A stretch of 10,832 bases of DNA from NCBI GenBank assembly GCA_027001895.1, contig JALTLP010000312.1:1-10832 (forward strand). Reading direction: 5' to 3'. Made by a program: the position numbers and the translations under genes. Every line of letters starts with the position of its first letter. The first letter of the stretch is position 1. Positions 1 to 7,314 of this stretch are shown here, one piece after another. The notes beneath the pieces were generated by a model. It saw nothing but the letters and a program-made list of their open reading frames with translations. It ran no database searches and was not told where the DNA came from. The DNA comes from Chromatiales bacterium (GTDB taxonomy: Bacteria; Pseudomonadota; Gammaproteobacteria; UBA6429; Thiohalophilaceae).

Positions 1-24
1 CTCAAACCTGAACAGAGTTTACTT

Positions 25-825
25 ATGAAAAAGATATCAGCATTTTATTACCTAATATTTTTCTTTTTATTTAGTACTTACTCTGTCATAAGTAGTGCTA
101 ACGAACTGGAAATCGTAAACCTGAATTTTCGTCCGGCCAGCCAGATTATCCCGCTTGTAAAACCCCTGCTAGATAAAAACGGAACCATTAGTGGTGAAAA
201 ATATGTTCTATTTATCAAAACATCTAGAAATAACTTTAACCAGATTATGGAAGCAGTGAAAATTCTTGATGCAGAACTTCGGCAACTGCGTATCAGTATT
301 ATGCAGGAATCTGCGACTACCATGAAACAATTTGGCTTTAATGCCAGCCATAAAAATAAAACAACCAGAGCAAAAATATTATCGACAAACCGTGTTAACA
401 AAAATGCTCGTCAACAAACTATCCAGGTAACCGAGGGTCAGTGGGCAACATTACAAACAGGCATCTCTGTGCCTTCAATCAGCAGGACAAAAAATTCTGA
501 CGGAACCGTTACCGAGTCAGTAAAATACCAGTCCATTATCACCCGGATTAAAATCAGGCCGGTTATTAATGCTGACAAAGTTGTGATTAAAATAAAGTCT
601 TCAACCGGACTTAAAAGCACAACAAATACAGGTGCAGGGCAGGCACACGCCTCACATGGACTTAACACCCAGGTTACGGGCTATATCGGGGAATGGATTG
701 CCCTGGGCGGTATTCGCTCTGCAGATAATAACAGTGGTTCTGGTTTTATTTTTTCAACACATCGCAACTCAGAATCCATGCGTCAGATCTTTATTAAAGT
801 AAATATAACAACCTATCAGGACTAA
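25..825 (+). CDS. Exported short secretin-like protein with NolW-type N-domain
   Basis: A 266-residue protein with a clear Sec signal peptide: KK near the N-terminus, a very hydrophobic stretch at about residues 7-20, and probable cleavage after VISSA (about residue 25). Residues 28-93 look like a secretin N-domain (NolW type: FRPASQIIPLVKPLL, then a helix ending in ILDAELRQLRI). Residues 130-262 follow the order of strands in the secretin core: an EGQWATLQTG segment, an I-x-I-x-P-x-I-x-x-D-x-V-x-I-x-I segment (about 175-190), and a TQVTGYIGEWIALGGI segment (about 215-230). At 266 residues it is much shorter than GspD or PilQ (usually over 600) and lacks most of the gate and pore region, so it is probably not a self-sufficient outer-membrane channel. 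The frame is open to the left edge (bases 1-24), but the signal peptide supports ATG 25. The SD is weak. It lies 7 bases before the M61 peptidase gene, probably in the same transcript. Confidence 0.7.
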   Translation: MKKISAFYYLIFFFLFSTYSVISSANELEIVNLNFRPASQIIPLVKPLLDKNGTISGEKYVLFIKTSRNNFNQIMEAVKILDAELRQLRISIMQESATTMKQFGFNASHKNKTTRAKILSTNRVNKNARQQTIQVTEGQWATLQTGISVPSISRTKNSDGTVTESVKYQSIITRIKIRPVINADKVVIKIKSSTGLKSTTNTGAGQAHASHGLNTQVTGYIGEWIALGGIRSADNNSGSGFIFSTHRNSESMRQIFIKVNITTYQD

Positions 826-832
826 TCACCAC

Positions 833-2653
833 GTGAACAAACCCGGCATTCATTACACGATTAAAGCAAGCCATCCAGAAGCTCATATTTACACCATAAC
901 CTGCAAGGTTGATAAACCAAATACCCGTGGCCAGAAGTTCCAGTTACCTGCATGGATACCCGGCAGTTATATGATACGTGACTTTGCTAAAAACATTATC
1001 CGCTTTGAGGCTAGCGATAATAACAATAAAAAATTACAGGTCAAAAAACTCAACAAAGCACTCTGGCAGGTTGAACCCGTCAAAGCTGGTATAATCATCG
1101 AGTACGATGTCTATGCATGGGACTTGTCCGTGCGTACAGCACACCTTGATACGACGCATGGATTTTTTAACGGAACCAGCGTGTTTGTTGCTGTCGTTGG
1201 TCAGGAAGATTCAGCTTGTACAGTTGATATTCAACGACCGGATGGTGACAGCTATAAAAACTGGCGAGTCGCCACTAGCCTGCCAACACTTGAAAAAGAT
1301 CTTTATTCATTCGGGATATATCAGGCTGAGAATTATGATGATTTAATCGATCATCCGGTTGAAACAGGCACGTTTAATCTCGGCAGTTTTGATGTTAACG
1401 GTATACAACACGATATCGTTCTAACCGGTCAACATCGCGCAGATATGCACAAACTGTGTGACGATCTTCAAATAATATGCCAGACACATGCCGATTTCTT
1501 TGGTGAGCTACCAGGCGATATAAAACGCTATGTATTTTTAACCATGGTCGTTGGCGATGGCTATGGCGGACTTGAGCATCGCTCATCAACCAGCCTTTTA
1601 TGTAGCCGTAATGATTTACCTTTAAGAGATCAACCACAAACAGCCGAATATCGTAATTTTCTCGGGCTTTGCAGCCATGAATATTTTCATACCTGGAATG
1701 TAAAACGTATTAAACCTGCCGCCTACCTGCCCTACGATCTTTCTCAGGAAGTTTACACAGAACAGCTCTGGGCATTTGAAGGCATTACTTCCTACTACGA
1801 TGAATTATCTCTGCTAAGAAATAAACTTATATCAGAAGAACACTATCTGGAAATGCTGGGCAAAACCATTACCCGTGTATTACGTGGTAACGGCCGGTTT
1901 AAACAATCCGTTGCTGAATCCAGTTTTGATACCTGGACCCGCTTTTATAAGCAGGATGAAAGTGCACCGAATAACATTGTTAGCTATTATGCAAAAGGCT
2001 CACTTATTGCGCTAGTCCTGGACTTTGAAATTCGTAAAGCAACTGCGAATAAAAAATCACTGGACAATGTAATGCATATCCTCTGGCAGGAATATGGCAA
2101 AGTTAAAGCTGGTGTACCAGAGATGGCTATTGAAAATATTGCGTCGGATATTGCTGGTACAGATCTAAACGATTTCTTTAATCAATATCTTTATTCGACG
2201 ACAGACATTCCCTTACAGGAGTATTTTAATCAGGTAGGAATTTCGCTTAACAGCTATATAAGTGAAAGTATTGATAATAACGGCGGCAACGCAAACAAAC
2301 AGGAAAGCAGTATACCGCTCACAACATTAGGGGCACGCGTTGTCGCTGATTCTCTCGGCGCAAAGTTAACTCATGTTTATGATAACGGTAATGCACAAAA
2401 CGCAGGATTGTCGGCAGGTGATATCGTAATTGCTATTGATAACTTAAAAGCAAACAAATCCAACCTTGAAAAAACAATACAGTTATACCCTGTGGGTAGC
2501 AAACTATTACTGCATGTGTTTCGGCGTGATGAATTAATGACTTTTAGCTTAACACTTAAAGCATCCAAAGATAATACCTGGTATCTTTCTTTTATAGAAG
2601 ATGTTGACGATACTATTCTACAAAACCGTAATAAATGGTTAAATCCAGTATAA
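833..2653 (+). CDS. M61 family zinc aminopeptidase with C-terminal PDZ domain
   Basis: A 606-residue protein, normal for bacterial M61 peptidases (glycyl-aminopeptidase family). The N-terminal beta-rich domain covers about residues 1-170. The catalytic domain contains GGLEHR (245-250) and the zinc motif HEYFH (His282, catalytic Glu283, His286), followed by TWNVKRIKP. The third zinc ligand is expected to be Glu316 in WAFEGITSYY. A PDZ-like domain covers about 495-585, with NAGLSAGDIVIAID as its core; it probably presents substrates or binds their C-termini. No signal peptide or membrane segment is visible, so it should be cytoplasmic. The start is GTG at 833, where the protein begins MNKPGIHYTI as family members usually do. 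There is no convincing SD, so translation may be coupled to the preceding gene, whose stop is 7 bases upstream. All catalytic residues are present and activity is expected. The physiological substrate is unknown. Confidence 0.92.
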   Translation: MNKPGIHYTIKASHPEAHIYTITCKVDKPNTRGQKFQLPAWIPGSYMIRDFAKNIIRFEASDNNNKKLQVKKLNKALWQVEPVKAGIIIEYDVYAWDLSVRTAHLDTTHGFFNGTSVFVAVVGQEDSACTVDIQRPDGDSYKNWRVATSLPTLEKDLYSFGIYQAENYDDLIDHPVETGTFNLGSFDVNGIQHDIVLTGQHRADMHKLCDDLQIICQTHADFFGELPGDIKRYVFLTMVVGDGYGGLEHRSSTSLLCSRNDLPLRDQPQTAEYRNFLGLCSHEYFHTWNVKRIKPAAYLPYDLSQEVYTEQLWAFEGITSYYDELSLLRNKLISEEHYLEMLGKTITRVLRGNGRFKQSVAESSFDTWTRFYKQDESAPNNIVSYYAKGSLIALVLDFEIRKATANKKSLDNVMHILWQEYGKVKAGVPEMAIENIASDIAGTDLNDFFNQYLYSTTDIPLQEYFNQVGISLNSYISESIDNNGGNANKQESSIPLTTLGARVVADSLGAKLTHVYDNGNAQNAGLSAGDIVIAIDNLKANKSNLEKTIQLYPVGSKLLLHVFRRDELMTFSLTLKASKDNTWYLSFIEDVDDTILQNRNKWLNPV

Positions 2654-2676
2654 CTGAAGTCTGTTTATATAAATCG

Positions 2677-2928
2677 TCAACAAAGAATCTTGTTCAGCTT
2701 ACCTCTTACCTCAAGTTCGGCAAGCTCATCAAAACCACCAATATGCTTACCGCCAATAAATATTTGCGGCACTGTATTACGTTTTGATTTTTTAATCATT
2801 TCCTTTATTTTAGGCTTGTTGCCTTCAATATTTATTTTTTCAATCTGTGCGCCCTTCTTATTCAAAAGCTTTTCAGCTTTGTGGCAAAACTGACAAGTAG
2901 ACGTACAGTACATTACAACTTTTTTCAT
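2677..2928 (-). CDS. grxC: Glutaredoxin, Grx3-like, with CQFC active site
   Basis: An 83-residue single-domain glutaredoxin, the usual length for bacterial GrxC. It has the thioredoxin-fold order: beta strand KKVVMY, dithiol active site Cys12-Gln-Phe-Cys15, the TVP cis-proline loop (52-54) followed by QIFIGGKHIGG, and the FDEL segment (66-69) that helps bind glutathione. Members of the family reduce disulfides and glutathione mixed disulfides in the cytoplasm. Typical GrxC proteins have CPYC; here Pro and Tyr are replaced by Gln and Phe, while both cysteines are kept. There are extra cysteines at position 8 and at the very C-terminus (Cys83). AAAGG precedes the ATG at about 6 bases. Its start is 11 bases downstream of the stop of the 178-residue gene, so it looks like the last gene of the minus-strand operon. 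It converges with the M61 gene across a 23-base gap with no visible terminator. Confidence 0.93.
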   Translation of the reverse strand: MKKVVMYCTSTCQFCHKAEKLLNKKGAQIEKINIEGNKPKIKEMIKKSKRNTVPQIFIGGKHIGGFDELAELEVRGKLNKILC

Positions 2929-2939
2929 GTATAAACCTT

Positions 2940-3476
2940 TTAATCTTCAATAACGCTGACACTGGTAATTTCCAGCGCATCTACATGATCGTTTAGCCAG
3001 CGGTGAATCAGATTTTTAGTCATTCTTTCAGACGTTGTTGGATCATCATACTTTTTAATCGACGTTAATGTCAGGCTTACATGCGCATGATCCGGTGTAT
3101 AGTGCGCCGCTAGATCGTGTCTGGCATTTTTTCGGAATGGCCGGACAGCAGGCATTTTAAGTGCATGCAATTGAATGTTATCAAATTTAACCTGAGAAAA
3201 AGCAGGACGCAGGCGTCTTGTTATTTCTTCACGTATTAAATTACTAACCAGCCAGGCAATATTTTCGACTGCATTTGATAAGTCCTCGTCGATAGCACCC
3301 TGTTGTTTTAGAAAATCGACTGCTGGGTAATAACCCAGTTTATTTTTCTCTTCATACTCTATTGCTTTTTCAGCGAGCTCTTCGCCAACAACAAAGGGGG
3401 AAGCAGGCAAATGCTTCTCAAGATCATGCTGAGAAACCTTTAAATCCAGTGTCGCTGCAACACGGCTAAATTTCAC
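2940..3476 (-). CDS. Hypothetical soluble 178-aa protein in dsrS operon
   Basis: I do not recognise a family. The start is GTG at 3476, with a modest GGAA about 6 bases upstream; no better in-frame start lies between it and the dsrS stop 25 bases upstream. The 178-residue product has no signal peptide, membrane segment or cysteine, so it should be a soluble cytoplasmic protein. The N-terminal half is helical and charged (for example GEELAEKAIEYEEKNK at about residues 30-45). The middle has RREEI-like basic and acidic pairs (EEITRRLRP). The C-terminal half holds a histidine-bearing stretch (HDLAAHYTPDHAHVSLTL) that could be beta structure or a metal site, and a RWLNDHVDAL segment. It sits between dsrS and grxC with very short gaps, which suggests co-transcription and a linked role. 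Coding is supported by length, spacing and context rather than by homology. Confidence 0.7.
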   Translation of the reverse strand: MKFSRVAATLDLKVSQHDLEKHLPASPFVVGEELAEKAIEYEEKNKLGYYPAVDFLKQQGAIDEDLSNAVENIAWLVSNLIREEITRRLRPAFSQVKFDNIQLHALKMPAVRPFRKNARHDLAAHYTPDHAHVSLTLTSIKKYDDPTTSERMTKNLIHRWLNDHVDALEITSVSVIED

Positions 3477-3501
3477 TTTAAGTTCCAGGTTATTTTTATC
3501 A

Positions 3502-4626
3502 TCATTTATTTACAAACAATTCCACATATTCCGTTACTGGATCGAAAACAGGTTGTAATTTTTTACGCATTACCGTACCCATCGAGTCTGTTCTGGCAAA
3601 TATCGGATTGACCAGGTGAACGTCAAGTTGAGCCAATACGAACATTGCTTCGATAAAGTTTTCAGCACCGGATATCTTTTGTAATACCTCCTGTATATCT
3701 TTAGTATAGCCACAATCGGTATTTGTTAAACATTTCTTTGCCTTTTCTGGCAAGCAAGCAAAGTCATTGGCTGGAATAAAATCTGCAGGTTTTACAAATT
3801 CAAAATAATCAGCTATTGCCTGCATCAACTGAATGACTACTTCCTGATTGCCAGGTTTCCTGAGTACCGTTAACGATGTTTTCAGAAAGGCCTGACCTTT
3901 TCCAGACAAGCAACGTAACAACTGTTTTGCTACCGGGTTATCCTGCAGGCCTGATAAAACATTAGAGTACTCATTAAATTTTACATGATCTTTTACCTGT
4001 ACCGGTAAGGCGTCAGGAATTGCGCGCAAAAATCCGGTGAGTAACGCATTTTTTCTTTGACCTTTCTTCCATAAACTTTCTTTTACTTTTTCAGTAACAA
4101 GCCCAGGTTGTAAAACAAGCCTGACGGAATCAACCATAGCTTTAGGTTCTTCTTCAAAGGGTAAAAACTCAACCAGAAATTCTGCGAGCACCGGGCCCAT
4201 CTTGCCTTCAGCTACCTGTTTCTTTTCCAGCATACGTCTGGCATTTTCCGAAGTCTGCATAACCCACCAGGCGCGTCTTGCCAGTTCGTCAGTCAACGTT
4301 TCAGCATGCACAACAGCAATAACCGCCTCGGTTTCACCTAGTTGCAATAATCGCTCAAGACTATCATGTTTAGCCTGCCCCATTCTTGTCCAGCGCCGTA
4401 AATATATTGGGTAGCCACCCGGCGAACCTAACACATGGGTGGAAATAAATTCTTTTACTATTTTTGTGTATTGTTCATCGCGGCAGTTCGGATTAAGCTG
4501 CACTTTTGCTTCACCTTTTTCCGATAAACCGTAAACAATCATTTTTGATTCATCAATACGAATCGCCTGTAATTGCTGGGTAAGCAATACATTCATTCTT
4601 AAACTGTCTTCTGCTGATAATTCCAT
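3502..4626 (-). CDS. dsrS: DsrS-like protein of the sulfur-oxidation dsr system
   Basis: A 374-residue soluble protein with no signal peptide or membrane segments. I recognise the N-terminal part from memory as DsrS ('sulfur reduction protein DsrS'). The diagnostic stretches are IRIDESKMIVYGLSEKGEAK (about 22-41), VQLNPNCRDEQY (42-53), LGSPGGYPIYLRRWTRMG (66-83), LTDELARRAWW (111-121) and FLPFEEEPKAM (154-164). In Allochromatium vinosum dsrS is the last gene of the dsr cluster. Its product is cytoplasmic and of unclear biochemical role, reported as linked to regulation of dsr expression. No catalytic motif is visible here, and the C-terminal half is more variable. The ATG at 4626 has only a weak AAAG upstream. 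The gene follows the vwa gene after a 139-base gap filled by a palindromic repeat, and none of dsrA, B, C, E, F, H or R is in view. The assignment rests on sequence memory, not on a search. Confidence 0.72.
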   Translation of the reverse strand: MELSAEDSLRMNVLLTQQLQAIRIDESKMIVYGLSEKGEAKVQLNPNCRDEQYTKIVKEFISTHVLGSPGGYPIYLRRWTRMGQAKHDSLERLLQLGETEAVIAVVHAETLTDELARRAWWVMQTSENARRMLEKKQVAEGKMGPVLAEFLVEFLPFEEEPKAMVDSVRLVLQPGLVTEKVKESLWKKGQRKNALLTGFLRAIPDALPVQVKDHVKFNEYSNVLSGLQDNPVAKQLLRCLSGKGQAFLKTSLTVLRKPGNQEVVIQLMQAIADYFEFVKPADFIPANDFACLPEKAKKCLTNTDCGYTKDIQEVLQKISGAENFIEAMFVLAQLDVHLVNPIFARTDSMGTVMRKKLQPVFDPVTEYVELFVNK

Positions 4627-4657
4627 ACTAACTTTACTATGTTATATATTCTTTTAA

Positions 4658-4757
4658 ACCACAATGGACACAACGGTCACGACGAAATTTAAAATATTTA
4701 AAATTTTTAAGAATATTTTTTAATTTTATTCGTTGTGCACATCGTGCTCGTAGTGGT
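4658..4757. repeat. Imperfect palindrome of six 9-bp CAC-N-AYG-NN units
   Basis: Two 29-base arms (4658-4686 and 4729-4757) are imperfect inverted repeats around a 42-base loop made only of A and T apart from one G. Each arm begins ACCAC and ends ACGAA when read inward, and each is three 9-base units. On the left these are CACAATGGA, CACAACGGT and CACGACGAA. On the right, on the minus strand, they are CACTACGAG, CACGATGTG and CACAACGAA. All six fit CAC-N-A-Y-G-N-N. The layout resembles a diverged relative of the dispersed CACAGAG(GA)-type hairpin repeats common in environmental bacterial genomes. It occupies most of the vwa-dsrS gap and would form a long hairpin in a read-through transcript, or lie in the dsrS promoter region. 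Confidence 0.75.
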
Positions 4758-4765
4758 TAAATGCT

Positions 4766-6211
4766 TTAATTCAATTGAATTCTATTTCCAAACGGCACTT
4801 TCTTTTTACCTTTTATTAACCAAATCACCGGAAAGCTGGGTTCACACTCAGGGAAATCCCCTTCTGCATCGGTAAAGTATACCAATAAGTCGGGCGGCAT
4901 ATCGCGTTGCTCTGCCCATTCAAACACCGGTTTAAAACTGGTGCCACCGCCACCGGCGATTTTTTCCGGTATTTTAAATTCATCCCATGCTTCAAAAGTC
5001 CAGGGACCATTTTCATTTAAGCTGGAGTCGCAGGTATGCAGTGTTATTTGAGCTCGCATTAAGCTTTTAATTGCATCTATCTCAGAAACAAATTCCGTAA
5101 GCTCTGTATCCGATATTGAGCCACTGGTATCCAGTGCAACAATAATATTTATTTGTGCACTTCTTAAGCTAGGGAAAATAGCCGGATCACCCCGCCGTGA
5201 GCTGGGTCGGGTATAACTGTAATCATCCCGTGCAATCGATGTCATATATTGCGCTAACAAATGACGCCACGGTAACTCAGGCTGTAGCAGAAAGTCCAAC
5301 ATACGTGCCATATCATCGCCCAGCTTGCCAGCCTGCATCGCAGATTGTGCTGCACCTGCCATGCGTTGCTTCCATTGTACGCTTAAGTTTTCGCGCTCGT
5401 CATGGTTTAGTGGTTTAGGTTGTGCCGCACCTCGATCACTTTCCTGTTTTGTTTTAAGGTTGTCCTGGTGTTGATTGGCTTCTTCATGTTGCTTGGGTGT
5501 CGCTTTATCAGCCTGCTTTCCAGTCGAATCACCCTCGCCCGGTTTGTTGGATTTTTGTGATTCGGATTGTTCTGAACTTTGCAGCTCACCTTCACCTTTG
5601 TCATCCGGCTTATTATTAAACGGATCTTTTGGCGGTTGTTCGCCCTGCTTGTTTTGATCCTGCTTTTGCCTGGGTTTATCTTTTGGAATTTCTTTTAATT
5701 CATCGTTCTCATTACCCTGCGCATCACCACTGGAATCTTCCGATTCGTCATACACATGCTGATCCTGGGTTTCCTTGTTTTCGTTTTCATCCAGCAAGGG
5801 ATAAATTTCTTCCGCCGTCATTCCTTCGTACTCACGCAAATACAATGATTCAGGTGGCGGTTTTAAACCATCTTTTATTAACATCGGGTTAATAGCAAAG
5901 TCACAGGCTAAATCCCAACGGTGTTTTATACGGTGTTCACGCCGCGCAAAATGCGACAAGGCACAATGCAGGGCTTCGTGTGCAAGAATAAACTGGGTTT
6001 GTTCGTTACTTAAGGACTTTATATATTGTTCGTTGTAGTAAAAACTTTTAGCATCGGTTGCGGTACGCTTGCACCAGTTTGGATCAGCTTTAATCATGGG
6101 TAAACGTAAAACCAACGCACCCAGAAATGGTTTATCAATAATAAGTTTGGTTCGTGCAGCGCTGAGTTTTAATTCAACTTCGCTCGGGGTGTCTGTATTA
6201 ATGGCATTCAT
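4766..6211 (-). CDS. VWA-domain protein with HExxH metallopeptidase-like N-domain (DUF2201 type), MoxR partner
   Basis: From ATG 6211 the product is 481 residues. A TTG at 6229 would add six residues (MLPFNS); neither start has a clear SD, so the choice is uncertain. Residues 1-140 form the metallopeptidase-like domain of the DUF2201 group: His78-Glu79-Ala-Leu-His82, then RWDLACDFAIN (98-108), whose Asp is a likely further ligand. Residues 141-275 are a very hydrophilic, low-complexity linker rich in K, Q, E, D, G and N. Residues about 350-475 are a von Willebrand A domain with a complete MIDAS: DTSGS (361-365), Thr424 in GGGTSF and Asp448 in YFTDAEGD. VWA proteins of this type work with MoxR ATPases to remodel or activate a target. 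The gene begins 27 bases after the moxR stop and is clearly its operon partner. No signal peptide or membrane segment is visible. The target is unknown; the neighbouring sulfur genes are candidates. Confidence 0.88.
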   Translation of the reverse strand: MNAINTDTPSEVELKLSAARTKLIIDKPFLGALVLRLPMIKADPNWCKRTATDAKSFYYNEQYIKSLSNEQTQFILAHEALHCALSHFARREHRIKHRWDLACDFAINPMLIKDGLKPPPESLYLREYEGMTAEEIYPLLDENENKETQDQHVYDESEDSSGDAQGNENDELKEIPKDKPRQKQDQNKQGEQPPKDPFNNKPDDKGEGELQSSEQSESQKSNKPGEGDSTGKQADKATPKQHEEANQHQDNLKTKQESDRGAAQPKPLNHDERENLSVQWKQRMAGAAQSAMQAGKLGDDMARMLDFLLQPELPWRHLLAQYMTSIARDDYSYTRPSSRRGDPAIFPSLRSAQINIIVALDTSGSISDTELTEFVSEIDAIKSLMRAQITLHTCDSSLNENGPWTFEAWDEFKIPEKIAGGGGTSFKPVFEWAEQRDMPPDLLVYFTDAEGDFPECEPSFPVIWLIKGKKKVPFGNRIQLN

Positions 6212-6238
6212 GCTATTAAACGGCAGCAAATGTTTTGT

Positions 6239-7282
6239 TTATGTGTATAACATGATATCGGCAACTTTATTCGACCATTGCGCAAACTGCGGTACCGAAA
6301 AAATATCCTGGCCGATGGCACGATGCATATCTGAAACCAACATAACGCCCATTTCCTTTTGTGAAAATACACTGGCATAGTCCAGAATATTTCCATATAT
6401 AGTTTGTGCATCGTTACCGCCCCTGGCACGTATTGCTCGCCCCACTAAAGAAGATGCAACGGCATATTGTAAGTCAACTTCGGTGGGTGCTTTTACATCT
6501 TCACCACGAATAATGGCATCAATATCGGGGAGTTGATCCAGATTTGTTATAAAGGCATTGAGTTCTATACCGGCAGCCGGGCCAACACAGGCCTGAAAGC
6601 CACCTAAACGTAGTTCCGGGTTGTTTTCAAACTTTTGTAATGCACGGTGAGCAAATTCCCATGACCGTGGCGAAGGAAAAGCAACCGGATTATGTGCCGG
6701 GTCAAAGTCAAATAGTAACTCTGGGCGAAAACGAACAAAGGCAATAATGCGATCATCCACACCGTTTTGATATGCCCAGGCAACCCAGTCGTCGAGATTT
6801 ATTTCAAAATCAAAATGTGAAAAGCGATTGGCTAATGGTGCAGGCATAGTATAGGTAACACCACGATCACCCTGGCGGTTACCGGCAGCAAAGATTGCCC
6901 AGCCTTCCGGAACTTCATATTGACCAAGTTTGCGATCAAGAATTAACTGGTAAGCCGCGGCTGATACACTGGGCGGTGCCGAGGTAATTTCATCCAGAAA
7001 TAAAATGCCTTCCGAACCATGGCGTTTAGTATCCGGCAACATTGCGGGAATTGCCCATTCAACCATTTCACCATTGCGAAAAGGAATACCTCGCAAATCA
7101 CTCGGTTCCATTTGTGATAAACGAATATCAATTAAAGATACATCGTGCCTGGCAGCAACCTGTGCAATAATTTGTGACTTACCGACGCCCGGCGGCCCCC
7201 AGATCATCACCGGGGTATGGTGACCTTGTTTAGTACTTAAAAACTCTTTATCAAGCACCGTGTTTAAATGAGCTGGGCGCAT
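6239..7282 (-). CDS. MoxR family AAA+ ATPase
   Basis: A 347-residue AAA+ protein, the usual length for MoxR-type ATPases. Walker A is GPPGVGKS (29-36). Walker B is ILFLDE (93-98; Asp97, Glu98). Sensor 1 is Asn135 in FAAGNRQGDRG. The probable arginine finger is Arg153 in PLANRFSHF, and a sensor-2-like arginine is Arg206 in SPRSWEF. All ATPase residues are therefore present. ATG 7282 is preceded by GGAG about 8-9 bases upstream. The protein should form a hexameric ring that uses ATP to remodel a client presented by the VWA protein encoded immediately downstream; MoxR/VWA pairs are known for metal-centre or cofactor insertion and for complex activation. Upstream lie two palindromic repeats, so the transcript leader may contain a strong hairpin. 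The specific MoxR subfamily and client cannot be read from the sequence. Confidence 0.93.
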   Translation of the reverse strand: MRPAHLNTVLDKEFLSTKQGHHTPVMIWGPPGVGKSQIIAQVAARHDVSLIDIRLSQMEPSDLRGIPFRNGEMVEWAIPAMLPDTKRHGSEGILFLDEITSAPPSVSAAAYQLILDRKLGQYEVPEGWAIFAAGNRQGDRGVTYTMPAPLANRFSHFDFEINLDDWVAWAYQNGVDDRIIAFVRFRPELLFDFDPAHNPVAFPSPRSWEFAHRALQKFENNPELRLGGFQACVGPAAGIELNAFITNLDQLPDIDAIIRGEDVKAPTEVDLQYAVASSLVGRAIRARGGNDAQTIYGNILDYASVFSQKEMGVMLVSDMHRAIGQDIFSVPQFAQWSNKVADIMLYT

Positions 7283-7314
7283 TTATTTTTCTCCAGGATA
7301 TAACTTTCTTTATT

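Noticed and set aside
2654..2704. Possible terminator between the convergent M61 and glutaredoxin genes
   Set aside because: The only dyad (AACAA...TTGTT) is a 5-bp AT stem inside the glutaredoxin coding end with no T-run, so it is too weak to call.
4658..4757. 9-base repeats taken as a CRISPR or iteron array
   Set aside because: Units are contiguous without spacers, are arranged as two inverted triplets, and no cas, rep or origin features are nearby.
4768..4781. 14-bp palindrome AATTCAATTGAATT at the end of vwa
   Set aside because: It encodes the C-terminal residues, consists almost only of A and T, and has no loop; chance is sufficient.
5197..5892. Several plus-strand frames opposite the vwa gene
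   Set aside because: They lie opposite the repetitive charged linker of a clearly real gene, whose codon bias keeps the other strand open. No SD or motif was seen.
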